This document shows positions 20,500-29,711 of a stretch of DNA of 64,000 bases, piece after piece. Position numbers and translations under genes: made by a program. The notes below the pieces were generated by a model, which ran no database searches, was not told the origin of the DNA, and saw only the letters and a program-made list of their open reading frames with translations. Position 1 is the stretch's first letter. Each line of letters starts with the position of its first letter. The DNA comes from Mariprofundus sp. (GTDB lineage Bacteria; Pseudomonadota; Zetaproteobacteria; Mariprofundales; Mariprofundaceae): assembly GCA_021772775.1 (NCBI GenBank), contig JAJFLH010000010.1, positions 1 through 64,000 of the forward strand. The letters run 5' to 3'.

Positions 20500-21134
20500 T
20501 TTGTGCCTCCAAACATTTTTTTATCGATCAGTGTACAGAGAATATGCAGGCAAGTGATGTGCATCTCCTGAATTCGCGCGGTGGAAGGGTGGTTAATATT
20601 AAGGTGATTGTTGACGTGGCGGCTCTGTCCAAGAACGCCACCATCATGGCCGCCTGTCAGGGCGATGGTTTGCATATTGCCTGTACTGGCCGCTGCTGCA
20701 GCGAGAACTACATTTTCAGAATTACCGCTGGTTGAAATCGCCAGTAGGAGATCGCCTGGGCGTCCGAGTGCTTCCACCTGGCGGGAAAAAACCTGTGCAA
20801 AAGAGAAGTCATTGGCGATGCTAGTAATAACAGATGCATCGTGGGTCAGTGCAACCGCTGCTAATCCAGGTCTGTTTATTTCAAAGCGATTGACCAATTC
20901 AGCCGCAAAATGTTGTGCATCGGCAGCTGAACCACCATTGCCGCAAGCCAGTATTTTGCCGCCACGTTGGAGGCATTGGATCATCACGGTGGCGGCATCG
21001 AGTAAGGGTTCAGTAAGCTCAGCCATGCATTGCTGGCGCAATGCTATGCCATCTGCAAAAGCCTGCTGAATCAATGCCTGTGAATCTGTTTGTGTAGAGT
21101 CTGTCTGTTTGGGCACAACCGCTTCAGAACTCAC
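20496..21134 (-). CDS. gmhA: Phosphoheptose isomerase-like SIS protein (GmhA/DiaA family)
   Basis: A 212-residue protein with the SIS-domain motif ILACGNGGSAADAQHFAAEL and DLLLAISTSGNSENV. GmhA converts sedoheptulose 7-phosphate to D-glycero-D-manno-heptose 7-phosphate, the first step to ADP-heptose; DiaA is a close relative that binds DnaA. The presence of a heptose adenylyltransferase gene in the same operon favours GmhA, while the yraN/rsmI neighbours are those of E. coli diaA. It overlaps yraN upstream and the unknown gene downstream by 4 bases each. Confidence 0.85.
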   Translation of the reverse strand: MSSEAVVPKQTDSTQTDSQALIQQAFADGIALRQQCMAELTEPLLDAATVMIQCLQRGGKILACGNGGSAADAQHFAAELVNRFEINRPGLAAVALTHDASVITSIANDFSFAQVFSRQVEALGRPGDLLLAISTSGNSENVVLAAAAASTGNMQTIALTGGHDGGVLGQSRHVNNHLNINHPSTARIQEMHITCLHILCTLIDKKMFGGTK

Positions 21135-21493
21135 CTGATAATATCCTCCATATGCTCAATGCGGGGTGAAACCCACCGAGGCAAGCCGATTCTAGGGGTG
21201 AGGATCATTAAATCAAAGCGGCACTGTAAATGGGAGTAATCCGGATGGATACTTAACCAGGTTTCAGCCGCTGATTGTAAACGGGAACATTTATCCGGGT
21301 GTAGGGCCAGAAGAGCAGATTCACGCGACTTATGTGCTTTGACTTCGACAAATATCAGCAGCTCATGGCGCAAGGCAATAATATCAAGTTCACCGCGACC
21401 GAGGCGAACATTGCGTGCTAAGATGCTGTAACCTCTGTGTTGCAGATAATGGGCTGCGTGTTCTTCACCGCTTTGCCCCTTTTTTGTGCTCAC
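21131..21493 (-). CDS. yraN: UPF0102 endonuclease-like protein YraN
   Basis: A 120-residue protein of the YraN family, with the PD-(D/E)XK-like core GRGELDIIALRHELLIFVEVKAHKS around residues 32-56. The visible acidic residues and the EVK triad suit a restriction-endonuclease-like fold, but the cellular role is not established. It sits in its usual place between rsmI and the SIS-domain gene. The start is the ATG at 21493. Confidence 0.92.
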   Translation of the reverse strand: MSTKKGQSGEEHAAHYLQHRGYSILARNVRLGRGELDIIALRHELLIFVEVKAHKSRESALLALHPDKCSRLQSAAETWLSIHPDYSHLQCRFDLMILTPRIGLPRWVSPRIEHMEDIIR

Positions 21494-21520
21494 GAGAGAG
21501 GTGTGATCATGCGCTTCTAC

Positions 21521-22378
21521 TTAATTATTGGCTGTGATCAGCGCATAAGCTCGTGATTTGGCAATGCCGAGCATATTTGCGATAGCTTTAGCGCGAGCTG
21601 AAGGTGGCAGAGCCTGCATGGCAGGGCTGGCAAGACATTCGAGAATGTTCTGGTCGGTCAGTTCGATGGCTGTTTCAGTGGCAGGGCCAATGAGCAGGAC
21701 AATTTCACCACGTGGCGTCTGTTCTTCAAAATGGGCGATGAGTTCACTACTTGTACCTGCCACAAACTCTTCAAACATCTTGGTAAGTTCGCGCGCTACA
21801 ACAAGCTCCCGTGTTGCATCCATGCAATCTTGAATGTTGTGCAGTGTGGCTAGCAGTCGGTGCGGTGATTCCAATAAAACGATGGTTTCGTCGGATCCAT
21901 TGATACGGTTTAATGCTTGTTGACGGGCTTTTCCACTGCGAGGTAAAAAACCTGCAAAACGGAAATGATCGGTGGGTAGCCCTGCGGCACAGAGCGAAGT
22001 GAGTACACTGCTGGCACCAGGTATGGGGACGATACGAATGTTCTTAGCACGTAAACCACGTACCAGTCGATAACCGGGATCAGAAATTAACGGTGTGCCC
22101 GCATCTGAAATAAGCGCGATATTTTCACCCTTTTGCAGGCGAGGCAGCAGTGAATCTATCATAGCTTCCTCATTGTGTTCATGCACTGCGATCATTGAGG
22201 TTGTGATACCATAGTGCTGCAAAAGTTTACGGCTGGTGCGCGTATCTTCAGCGGCAATGATGTGGGCGGTTTTCAATGTTTCGACGGCGCGGTAAGTCAT
22301 ATCGGAGAGATTTCCAATAGGAGTGGCGACGACGAATAGTTGGCCGCATGTCGATTGATGTTTAGGCTGCGAATCCAT
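21521..22378 (-). CDS. rsmI: 16S rRNA 2'-O-ribose C1402 methyltransferase
   Basis: A 285-residue tetrapyrrole-methylase-fold enzyme that methylates the ribose of C1402 in 16S rRNA using S-adenosylmethionine. Recognisable blocks are LFVVATPIGNLSDMTYRAV, IIAAEDTRTSRKLLQHYGI and LISDAGTPLISDPGYRLV. The start codon overlaps the divergent lpoA-like start codon by two bases on opposite strands. It is the first gene of the minus-strand operon running to the heptose adenylyltransferase gene. Confidence 0.96.
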   Translation of the reverse strand: MDSQPKHQSTCGQLFVVATPIGNLSDMTYRAVETLKTAHIIAAEDTRTSRKLLQHYGITTSMIAVHEHNEEAMIDSLLPRLQKGENIALISDAGTPLISDPGYRLVRGLRAKNIRIVPIPGASSVLTSLCAAGLPTDHFRFAGFLPRSGKARQQALNRINGSDETIVLLESPHRLLATLHNIQDCMDATRELVVARELTKMFEEFVAGTSSELIAHFEEQTPRGEIVLLIGPATETAIELTDQNILECLASPAMQALPPSARAKAIANMLGIAKSRAYALITANN

Positions 22379-24332
22379 GTTGTGGACACGTTATCTTCCT
22401 ACCCTGCCGGCTGCAATGCCTATTATGTTGCTGGCAACAATTGGCGGGCTGTTATTTCTTAGCGGCTGCCAGCCTAAAACACCAATTGAGACAGTCATAG
22501 ATCGTGCTGAACCGCTCTCTGAGGCTACACCTCATATGCAACAAGCGCCGGATAGTGTATCCGAAATTCGGGAGTTGATGCAGCTGGCGCGCGATGGCGG
22601 TGATATCGATCTTATTTTTCAAGAGCTGGAACGATTGATGCTGGACCCTTCTACGGTTGTGCATCAGGAAGCAGCCTTTCGCAGAGCTCAATTGCTGCTG
22701 GCGGGTAATATTCGCGATGCAGCTTACATCATGCAGGAGACGATGAAGATTTATCCGGAGCATGCTTTAGTGCCGTATGCGCATGTCTGGTTAGCACGCT
22801 GGTGGCAGCAACGTGAAGAGGCTGGTCAGGCTCTCAATAGCTTGGGTCAGGCCTTGGTTCATTCTAGATTAACGCGTGAATTGGTCGATGAAGTATTCGA
22901 TATTGGCCCTGCTATTGTACAAGAAGCAGATGAACGTGAGGCAGTGAATTGGCTGCTGGCAGCGGCTCAGATTGATGCGGCTGGACGCGATAGCTGGCTG
23001 CGCATGGCTGCTCGGCGGGCTTCACTGGATACCATTGAACAGTTGATGAGGAATGGTTCTTTATCGGTTGAGGTTTTACCTGCTTTTTCACTCTATGCCG
23101 GACGAGCGCATTTAATGAGTGGAGATATGGTTGCCGTGAGCAAAATTGCGAATCTTCTGTCTACGCTAATACCTGGCAGTCAGGAGAGTCTACAGTTGCA
23201 GGCCTGGGCAGCTGGAGAAATCAGCGCAGCAACGATTGGTGTGATGTTGCCGTTGACGGGTAAATATGCGCGTTTTGGAGAGCAGGCTTTGCGTGGAATT
23301 CGCTTGGCCCTGTCGGCACTCGAATTCGATAAATATATTACGCTGCGGGTGGAAGATACGGCTTCAGATGGGGCTATGGCCGTTAAAGCTTACCGGCAGC
23401 TGGCTGATGAGTCGGTTAATATTATTGTAGGACCGTTAATCGCTGAAACAACCGAAGCTATTGCACCTTATCTCGATCCTGCGATACCCGTTATTAGTTT
23501 GACCGGTAGAACTCACTTGGCTCACGAATCTGCAGCACTGTTTGTGCATACCCTTTCACCTTTGGCACAGATCAATGTGATGGCGAATTATGCATGGAAT
23601 CATGATGTTAAAAAAATGGTGGTGATTACAGCCGATGGCGAAAGCCAGAAAGAAGCCGATATGTTTGTTGCTTCTTTTGAGTCGCTCGGTGGTGAGGTGT
23701 TGCAAACACTAGAAATGGAGCCTGGAACATTGGACTTTCGTAGTTTTTTACATCAACTGCGCTTTGAGACCGATGATGATGTTTTATTGGCCGAGTTGGA
23801 TGAAGATTTAAACGTTTTCCTGCCTGAGATGGAGATGGAGATTCGCTCACCAGTGAATTTTGATGCCATGTATTTGGCATTAAATGGTAAACAGGTTGCT
23901 TTGCTGGCTGGTCAATTGGCTTATGCAGATGTTTCGGGTATTCCTCTTTATGGCAGCAGCCGATGGCAGGATGGCCATCTGCTGGATGACCGGGGGCGGT
24001 ATTTGTCACGGGCACGATTCGCTACCTCGAATCTGTCAAAAAAAATGAATCATGAAGACCCGGTGATTCGTCAGTTTAATGTTGCCCATCGCAACACCTG
24101 GGGTAATGAGAAAACATCTCAATTGATGAGTCTTGCATACGATACGATGCGCATTGCGACGATGATGACCAGTCGTTTAGGCTTGGAAAAGCATGCTCTT
24201 TTCCAGGAGCTGCGGGACCCCGATGGTTTTCCTGGTATGACCGGTCATGTGCTGTTTGATGCCTCGGGCATTGGTCAAAAACAGTTGGATATTTTTAGCA
24301 TAAAAAAGGGAAAAATTGTTCCCGCAGGATAA
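22377..24332 (+). CDS. lpoA: LpoA-like outer-membrane lipoprotein (penicillin-binding protein activator)
   Basis: A 651-residue lipoprotein with lipobox LSGC (Cys31). The N-terminal half is helical with TPR-like repeats; the C-terminal half, from about residue 285 (TIGVMLPLTGKYARFGEQAL), is a periplasmic-binding-protein-like (LppC) domain. LpoA activates PBP1A from the outer membrane in gammaproteobacteria. Divergent placement from rsmI-yraN matches the yraL-yraM-yraN locus of E. coli. Starts at 22416 or 22425 would give a shorter signal peptide and are possible alternatives. Confidence 0.88.
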   Translation: MLWTRYLPTLPAAMPIMLLATIGGLLFLSGCQPKTPIETVIDRAEPLSEATPHMQQAPDSVSEIRELMQLARDGGDIDLIFQELERLMLDPSTVVHQEAAFRRAQLLLAGNIRDAAYIMQETMKIYPEHALVPYAHVWLARWWQQREEAGQALNSLGQALVHSRLTRELVDEVFDIGPAIVQEADEREAVNWLLAAAQIDAAGRDSWLRMAARRASLDTIEQLMRNGSLSVEVLPAFSLYAGRAHLMSGDMVAVSKIANLLSTLIPGSQESLQLQAWAAGEISAATIGVMLPLTGKYARFGEQALRGIRLALSALEFDKYITLRVEDTASDGAMAVKAYRQLADESVNIIVGPLIAETTEAIAPYLDPAIPVISLTGRTHLAHESAALFVHTLSPLAQINVMANYAWNHDVKKMVVITADGESQKEADMFVASFESLGGEVLQTLEMEPGTLDFRSFLHQLRFETDDDVLLAELDEDLNVFLPEMEMEIRSPVNFDAMYLALNGKQVALLAGQLAYADVSGIPLYGSSRWQDGHLLDDRGRYLSRARFATSNLSKKMNHEDPVIRQFNVAHRNTWGNEKTSQLMSLAYDTMRIATMMTSRLGLEKHALFQELRDPDGFPGMTGHVLFDASGIGQKQLDIFSIKKGKIVPAG

Positions 24333-24335
24333 AGC

Positions 24336-25976
24336 ATGTCATCTCATCTTGTGCAAGCTGATCCGTTGATACGCGAAAAAACTTCATCTGATAGAGCGGC
24401 ATGCAAACAATTGCAGACCGACTATTTGATCATAGGCAGTGGTGCAGCCGGACTGTTAGCGGCAAATCGACTTGCCCAGCATGGTCGGGTACTATTGGTG
24501 AACAAGGGAAGATTTCAAGATTCCAGCACCTGGAATGCGCAAGGTGGCATTGCTGGTGTTATGTCTGACACCGACTCGATTGAATCACATGTGCAGGATA
24601 CTTTGGCTGCGGGTGTAGGGCTGTGTCATGAGAAGGTAGTACGGACTATCGTGCATCATGGCTGTGATATAATTAAGGAATTAATAGAGATAGGCACCAA
24701 TTTTGATGAAAAGGATGGTGCTTTGCATCTGACTCAGGAGGGGGGGCATAGCAGTCGACGTGTTGCCCATGTACAGGATGCGACGGGTCGCGCCATAGGT
24801 GAAGCACTGCTCTCACAAGTGGCGCCACAAGCCAATGTTACACGCCTAGAACAGCATACCGTTATTGACCTGATTACTTCAGAAAGATTAACCCATGGTG
24901 AGGAGAGTCGCTGTGTAGGTGCTTATGTGCTAAATCCGGATGGTGATGTAGTGACGGTCTCTGCCAGCCAGACTATTTTGGCTACGGGTGGTGTTGGCAA
25001 AGTATACCTCTATACCTCGAATCCGCATGCCGCGACGGGGGATGGTATAGCGATGGCCTGGCGTGCCGGATGTGCGATGATGAATCTTGAACATATTCAG
25101 TTTCATCCGACTTGCCTGTTTCATCGGCAGGGCTCAAATATGCTGATATCGGAAGCATTGCGGGGTGAGGGTGCTCATGTAGTAGATGCGCACGGGCGGC
25201 GTTTTTTGTTTGATTACGATGAGCGTGGTGAACTGGCTCCACGTGATATTGTTGCGCGTGCGATTGATTATGAAATAAAAAAACAGGGTGTGGATTGCAT
25301 GTATATTGATGCGCGCCCATTAGGTGATGATCTTATTGGTGATCATTTCCGCAACATTCATGCGCGCTTGTTGAAGCTGGGACTGGATATGAAACAGGAG
25401 CCTGTTCCTGTCGTGCCCGCGGCTCATTATATTTGTGGCGGTGTTCAAACCGATGTGAATGGTAAAACGAATATTGAAGGGCTTTATGTGATTGGTGAGG
25501 CGGCCTGCACCGGACTGCATGGTGCCAACAGGTTGGCCAGTAATTCACTGCTGGAATGTCTGGTGATGGCTGATCATTGCGCTGCTGATGTTATTAAACA
25601 GGCCGCAGCTGCAGATTATCATATTCCGGCATGGGATGAGTCGGGTATTGTGCCTGAAACTGAGCGTATCCAGATCAAGCAAAACTGGGATGAAATTCGT
25701 GCTACCATGTCGCATTATGTTGGCATTGTTCGTTCCGATGAGAGATTGCGTCGGGCGAGGCGTCGTTTGCGTATCATTCAGGATGAGATTTCATCCTATT
25801 ATTGGAAACATCCAGTCAGTCAGGATCTATTGGAGCTGAGAAATCTGGCTTTGATGGCTGAATTGATTGTGCGCAGCGCGCAACAGCGCAAAGAGTCCCG
25901 TGGTTTGCACTATTCAACGGACTATCCAGAGCGCTCAGCTAGGGTGCTAGACACTATTCTCAGGCCTGATATATAG
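24336..25976 (+). CDS. nadB: L-aspartate oxidase
   Basis: A 546-residue flavoprotein that oxidises L-aspartate to iminoaspartate, the first step of de novo NAD synthesis. An FAD-binding motif LIIGSGAAGLLAANRLA begins at residue 31, and the conserved active-site and flavin segments include STWNAQGGIAG, EGGHSSRRVAHVQDATGR and YICGGVQTD. The first 28 residues extend beyond the usual start and carry no recognisable signal. It follows lpoA by three bases and shares its final base with the acylphosphatase start. Confidence 0.96.
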   Translation: MSSHLVQADPLIREKTSSDRAACKQLQTDYLIIGSGAAGLLAANRLAQHGRVLLVNKGRFQDSSTWNAQGGIAGVMSDTDSIESHVQDTLAAGVGLCHEKVVRTIVHHGCDIIKELIEIGTNFDEKDGALHLTQEGGHSSRRVAHVQDATGRAIGEALLSQVAPQANVTRLEQHTVIDLITSERLTHGEESRCVGAYVLNPDGDVVTVSASQTILATGGVGKVYLYTSNPHAATGDGIAMAWRAGCAMMNLEHIQFHPTCLFHRQGSNMLISEALRGEGAHVVDAHGRRFLFDYDERGELAPRDIVARAIDYEIKKQGVDCMYIDARPLGDDLIGDHFRNIHARLLKLGLDMKQEPVPVVPAAHYICGGVQTDVNGKTNIEGLYVIGEAACTGLHGANRLASNSLLECLVMADHCAADVIKQAAAADYHIPAWDESGIVPETERIQIKQNWDEIRATMSHYVGIVRSDERLRRARRRLRIIQDEISSYYWKHPVSQDLLELRNLALMAELIVRSAQQRKESRGLHYSTDYPERSARVLDTILRPDI

Positions 25977-26254
25977 TGTCAGAGATATGTCTGTTAGCTC
26001 AAATTGAGGGTCATGTTCAAGGTGTAGGCTTTCGTTATTATACTCAGCTTAAAGCACAGCAGTTGGGTATTCGAGGCTGGGTAAGGAATCTCCCTGATGG
26101 TAGCGTGGAGAGCTCTATTTGTGGTGACGAGGATCAAATTCAAAATATGCAGCTCTGGTTTACGCATGGGCCAAGTGGTGCCAATGTCACCAATGTTGAG
26201 TATTCGAGCAGTGGTTTAGCTGAGCGGCAGCAAGATTTTAGCGTGCGATATTGA
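25976..26254 (+). CDS. acyP: Acylphosphatase
   Basis: A 92-residue protein containing the acylphosphatase signature EGHVQGVGFRYYTQLKAQQLG, with the catalytic Arg in GFRYY and the conserved GWVRNLPDGSVE segment carrying the catalytic Asn. These enzymes hydrolyse acyl phosphates; the physiological substrate is usually unknown. The GTG start at 25976 overlaps the nadB stop by one base, giving translational coupling. Confidence 0.94.
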   Translation: MSEICLLAQIEGHVQGVGFRYYTQLKAQQLGIRGWVRNLPDGSVESSICGDEDQIQNMQLWFTHGPSGANVTNVEYSSSGLAERQQDFSVRY

Positions 26255-26278
26255 AGGGTATAGGTATCGAGGGGTTAT

Positions 26279-27295
26279 ATGAATTTTAGTGCACAACATG
26301 ATTTTGATCATGAAAGTTCTACATCGGTTGGAATATTACTCACAAACCTTGGCACGCCGGATGCACCTACAAAAAAAGCATTGCGTGCGTATCTGAAAGA
26401 GTTTCTTTGGGATCCACGTGTAGTAGAACAGCCTCGCTGGTTATGGTGGCTGGCGCTCAATGGTGTGATTCTCAATTTACGTCCTGCCAAGTCGGCAGAG
26501 GCTTATCGAAAAGTATGGACAGATGAAGGCTCGCCGCTGTTGGCGATTAGCAAAAAGCAGCGGCATAAACTCGACCATGTTTTACACCAAAAGCTTGGGG
26601 ATCAGGTGCACGTTGAGCTTGCGATGCGTTATGGTAATCCGTCTATTGAGTCGGGCCTTGAAGCATTGCGAGCAAAGAATTGTAGCAAAATTATTGTTTT
26701 ACCGCTTTATCCTCAATATTCAGCAACCACAACAGGCTCTACTTTTGATGCGGTGGCAGATGTGCTGAAAACATGGCGACGCATTCCCGCTCTGCAGCTG
26801 ATTGATTCCTATTATGATCATCCTGCTTACATTCAGGCGCTAAGTCAGAGTGTGCAGCAATATTGGCAGCAACATGGTGAACCAGAGCGTTTGCTTATGA
26901 GCTATCATGGTATCCCTGAGCGCTATGTTAATAGTGGAGACCCTTACTCCTCTCATTGTCATAAAACTGCAAGTCTGCTGCGTGAGCGGCTTGGGCTGGG
27001 CGAAGATAGAGCTTATATGACATTTCAGTCGCGATTTGGACGGGAGCCATGGTTGCAGCCTTATACCGATTCGACGTTAAAAGCCTGGGGAGAAGAGGGG
27101 GTGTCGTCTGTAGATGTGATCTGTCCGGGATTCTCTGCCGATTGTCTGGAGACTATCGAAGAGGTTGCGATGGAGAATCGTGATTATTTCCTTGAGGCGG
27201 GAGGACAACAGTATCGTTATATCCCTGCTCTAAATGATGATGATGCTCATATTGAAGCTTTGAGTCAGATTGTGATGGATCATTTGGGTCGGTAG
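26279..27295 (+). CDS. hemH: Ferrochelatase
   Basis: A 338-residue enzyme that inserts ferrous iron into protoporphyrin IX, the last step of protoheme synthesis. Family blocks are GILLTNLGTPDAPTKKALRAYL near the N terminus, LMSYHGIPERYVNSGDPY with the metal-binding His, and FQSRFGREPWLQPYTD. The final segment is short and has no membrane anchor. It lies 24 bases after acyP, apparently in the same transcript as nadB. Confidence 0.98.
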   Translation: MNFSAQHDFDHESSTSVGILLTNLGTPDAPTKKALRAYLKEFLWDPRVVEQPRWLWWLALNGVILNLRPAKSAEAYRKVWTDEGSPLLAISKKQRHKLDHVLHQKLGDQVHVELAMRYGNPSIESGLEALRAKNCSKIIVLPLYPQYSATTTGSTFDAVADVLKTWRRIPALQLIDSYYDHPAYIQALSQSVQQYWQQHGEPERLLMSYHGIPERYVNSGDPYSSHCHKTASLLRERLGLGEDRAYMTFQSRFGREPWLQPYTDSTLKAWGEEGVSSVDVICPGFSADCLETIEEVAMENRDYFLEAGGQQYRYIPALNDDDAHIEALSQIVMDHLGR

Positions 27296-27318
27296 TCTTT
27301 TTTGTACTGTACGGGTGA

Positions 27319-28080
27319 TTACTGTCCAATTAGGTGGACAATGATTTTATTATTGGAGTAGGGGCTAACACCCTTTCTTAAAATAACTTCGCCGATATCG
27401 CTTGCAATGAGTACATTCGCCAACTTGGCTGCAACCTTTTGGTAGTTATCATGATAATAAAAAACAGTCGTCTTCTTGGTTAGCGACATTGACGCCAGAA
27501 GCTTCGGAAACTTTGGCTTAAAACCTTTGGCTTGGATGGCATTGGTGATGCTGTGTTGTAGAGAAGGGCCCATCTGTTTTGTGTAAATATCGATATTGGC
27601 AGATGCGTTTGTTGCTGTTGATGAGCCAGCCTTGGAAGCTACGTTTTTCGGTGTTTTCTTTTTCGTAGCGTTGGCTTTGTTTATTTTTCTTTTTGCTGCT
27701 CTTAAAGCCGACTTTTGTGACGTGATCTTATGATCCATACGCCTGATTTGGCGTTCCAGTTCTTTCATGCGAATGTTTGATTCATTTAGTTTTTCGGTGA
27801 GTTTGCTATTTTGCTGTTTTAATTGGCCCTGATTTTTCAAGGCAATTTCAGCTTCAACCAGCTGCTGAACTGTTGTTGTTCTAATGTCCGTGATGTCATT
27901 TTTAGCCAACTGCAGTTGATCACGAGTGTCTCTCAGACTGCTCTCAAGGTTGGAGAGGTTGTTCTGCCTGTAGTTTACGATGCCAGATGTAAGCGAAAGG
28001 ATGAGTGCCGTGATGGCAATGATCATCGGGAAGCTCAGTCCATTTGTTAGGTTCAATCCGCTGTTATTATCTTCTGACAT
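27319..28080 (-). CDS. Membrane-anchored coiled-coil protein with LytR_C-like C-terminal domain
   Basis: A 253-residue protein with one hydrophobic segment at about residues 16-36, a long predicted coiled coil at about 40-125 (many Leu/Lys/Glu heptads), a low-complexity Lys/Ala/Thr linker, and a C-terminal globular domain from about residue 168. That last domain, with TTVFYYHDNYQKVAAKLANVL and GVSPYSNNKIIVHLIG, resembles the LytR_C fold found in envelope proteins. I cannot assign a function. It is convergent with hemH and followed upstream by an OmpA-like lipoprotein gene on the same strand, separated by a terminator. Confidence 0.75.
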   Translation of the reverse strand: MSEDNNSGLNLTNGLSFPMIIAITALILSLTSGIVNYRQNNLSNLESSLRDTRDQLQLAKNDITDIRTTTVQQLVEAEIALKNQGQLKQQNSKLTEKLNESNIRMKELERQIRRMDHKITSQKSALRAAKRKINKANATKKKTPKNVASKAGSSTATNASANIDIYTKQMGPSLQHSITNAIQAKGFKPKFPKLLASMSLTKKTTVFYYHDNYQKVAAKLANVLIASDIGEVILRKGVSPYSNNKIIVHLIGQ

Positions 28081-28134
28081 CTTTTCCCCTCATGGCATTG
28101 TTCTGCAAACATAACTTTTAACAGGCACAAAAAA

Positions 28135-28158
28135 ACAGCCCGACTTTCATGGGGCTGT
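28135..28158 (-). terminator. Rho-independent terminator after the OmpA-like gene
   Basis: On the minus strand ACAGCCC (28158-28152) pairs with GGGCTGT (28141-28135) around a ten-base loop and continues into a T tract (28134-28129). It lies 20 bases after the stop of the OmpA-like gene, so the downstream coiled-coil gene probably has its own promoter. Confidence 0.88.
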
Positions 28159-28177
28159 TATTTGTTCAAATGCCTAT

Positions 28178-28906
28178 TTAGCGACTAACCAGATGTATTT
28201 CTGCGCGACGGTTTTTTTGACGTCCTGCTTCTGATCTGTTGTCAGCAGCAAAATCTGTGGCGCCAAAACCACGTGCCTGCACAACGTTTGCTGATATGCC
28301 GGCTGCAATGAGAGCATCGGCAACATTGTGGGCGCGTGCATTACTTAAAGCTAAGTTGGTCTTATAGGGGTGGCGTGGAGTGTGGCGACTACGGGCATAA
28401 CCACCAATAGGTTCATCATCGGTATAACCACGTACTTCAATGGTCTGCTGACGCTGCTTGGATAAAAATTTTGCCGCCAGTCGTTTCAATGCTTTGCTGG
28501 AGTCTGAAGTTAGCTCCATATAACCGGAACGAAAAGAGACGGTAACCCACAAGCGGTCGGTACGAGCTGATGGCTGTCTATTTTGAGTTGCAGGGGCTTG
28601 AGTGGTGGGTTGAGCTGATGGCCATCTTGTCGATTGAGCTGGTTGACGAGGGTTTGATTGAGCAAGTTCACGAGCTTTCATGGCTTTTTTGCGATCAAGG
28701 TCTGTTTTGAGCTGCTGTAAGGAACCACGCAGAGCGGCAATCTCGGTTTCCAGTTGATTATTGTCAGTTACGACTGTCTCGCTGCTCACTTCTTTGCTTG
28801 CAGCAGTGGCTAATTCGGGTTCTTCGGGGCCAAAAATCGCATCAACAGTGCTACACGAAGAAATCATAAACAGTAAAGTAAATAGCAAAAATCTTAATTT
28901 GTACAT
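28178..28906 (-). CDS. OmpA-family peptidoglycan-associated lipoprotein
   Basis: A 242-residue protein with lipobox ISSC (Cys18), a predicted coiled coil around residues 48-80, a Pro/Gln/Ser-rich linker, and a C-terminal OmpA-like domain from about residue 120. In that domain the segments TIEVRGYTDDEPIGG, LALSNARAHNVADALIAAGI and KNRRAEIHLV correspond to the peptidoglycan-binding region. It probably tethers the outer membrane or an envelope complex to peptidoglycan. It is a Pal- or MotB-type domain but lacks Tol neighbours, so it is not called Pal. Confidence 0.88.
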   Translation of the reverse strand: MYKLRFLLFTLLFMISSCSTVDAIFGPEEPELATAASKEVSSETVVTDNNQLETEIAALRGSLQQLKTDLDRKKAMKARELAQSNPRQPAQSTRWPSAQPTTQAPATQNRQPSARTDRLWVTVSFRSGYMELTSDSSKALKRLAAKFLSKQRQQTIEVRGYTDDEPIGGYARSRHTPRHPYKTNLALSNARAHNVADALIAAGISANVVQARGFGATDFAADNRSEAGRQKNRRAEIHLVSR

Positions 28907-29080
28907 TGGAGAACTCCCTTTTACATCCCTGCTTGCGGATAGTAGGGATGTAAATTAATGCGATCAAGATAAATTATTCAATGATTGAGAGGTTTTGTCC
29001 TCATCCGTTGATAAAATATATTAAGTGTCCGATGGTTTATGTTACTATGCCGAGCTCATTTTAAGGTAATGGAGAGACTT

Positions 29081-29710
29081 ATGAAAGCTTTAATGATCAT
29101 CTTGGCGTTGTTCAGTTGTACTGCTTTGGCGCAAGCTGAAACACGGTATATTGTTGATCAGGCAAAACTACCTTTGCGGGCAGGGCAGGGCACTAACTTT
29201 GCAATCGTGCGTATGCTGCCCAGTGGTGTCGCAGTAGAGGTGCTGGAACAGTCGGCAGCTGGTTATACACGTGTTCGCACTAAGTTGGGTAAAGAAGGCT
29301 GGATATTGAGTCGATATCTTATGAAATCTCCGGCCGCTAGGGATCGTCTAGCCTGGGCAGAAAAGGAGTTGAGTAAGCTTGCCCGTTTAAAACAGGATAA
29401 GAAATCGCTTGAGCAAGAGCGGGCCCTCTTAGAGAAAGAGAATTCAAAACTTCAAAAAGAGCTGGAGCATATTCGCAAAACGGCCGCCAATGCTGTCATT
29501 ATTGCCGAGGAGAACAGGGCGCTGAAGGTCAAGGCAAATAATGCTGAAAGCGCTTTTGAAGAGTTACGTCTGGAAACCCAGGATATTCATAGTGGCGCTC
29601 AGCAGCGCTGGTTTTTGCTCGGTGCCGGAGCCATTTTGCTGGGTATCATTTTAGGTTTTATTCTGCCTCATTTACGTTTTCGTCGTAAAGAGCGTTGGTC
29701 TAGGTACTAG
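29081..29710 (+). CDS. SH3-domain membrane protein (YgiM/TIGR04211-like)
   Basis: The ATG at 29081 is chosen over an in-frame ATG-type start at 29039 because GGAGAG lies just upstream and the product then starts with a clean signal peptide (MKALMIILALFSCTALAQA). The 209-residue protein has an SH3b domain at about residues 22-85, a Lys/Glu-rich coiled coil at about 95-180, and a C-terminal membrane anchor followed by a basic tail. This signal-SH3-coiled coil-anchor layout is that of YgiM-type proteins, whose role at the cell wall is not defined. Confidence 0.85.
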   Translation: MKALMIILALFSCTALAQAETRYIVDQAKLPLRAGQGTNFAIVRMLPSGVAVEVLEQSAAGYTRVRTKLGKEGWILSRYLMKSPAARDRLAWAEKELSKLARLKQDKKSLEQERALLEKENSKLQKELEHIRKTAANAVIIAEENRALKVKANNAESAFEELRLETQDIHSGAQQRWFLLGAGAILLGIILGFILPHLRFRRKERWSRY

Positions 29711-29711
29711 C

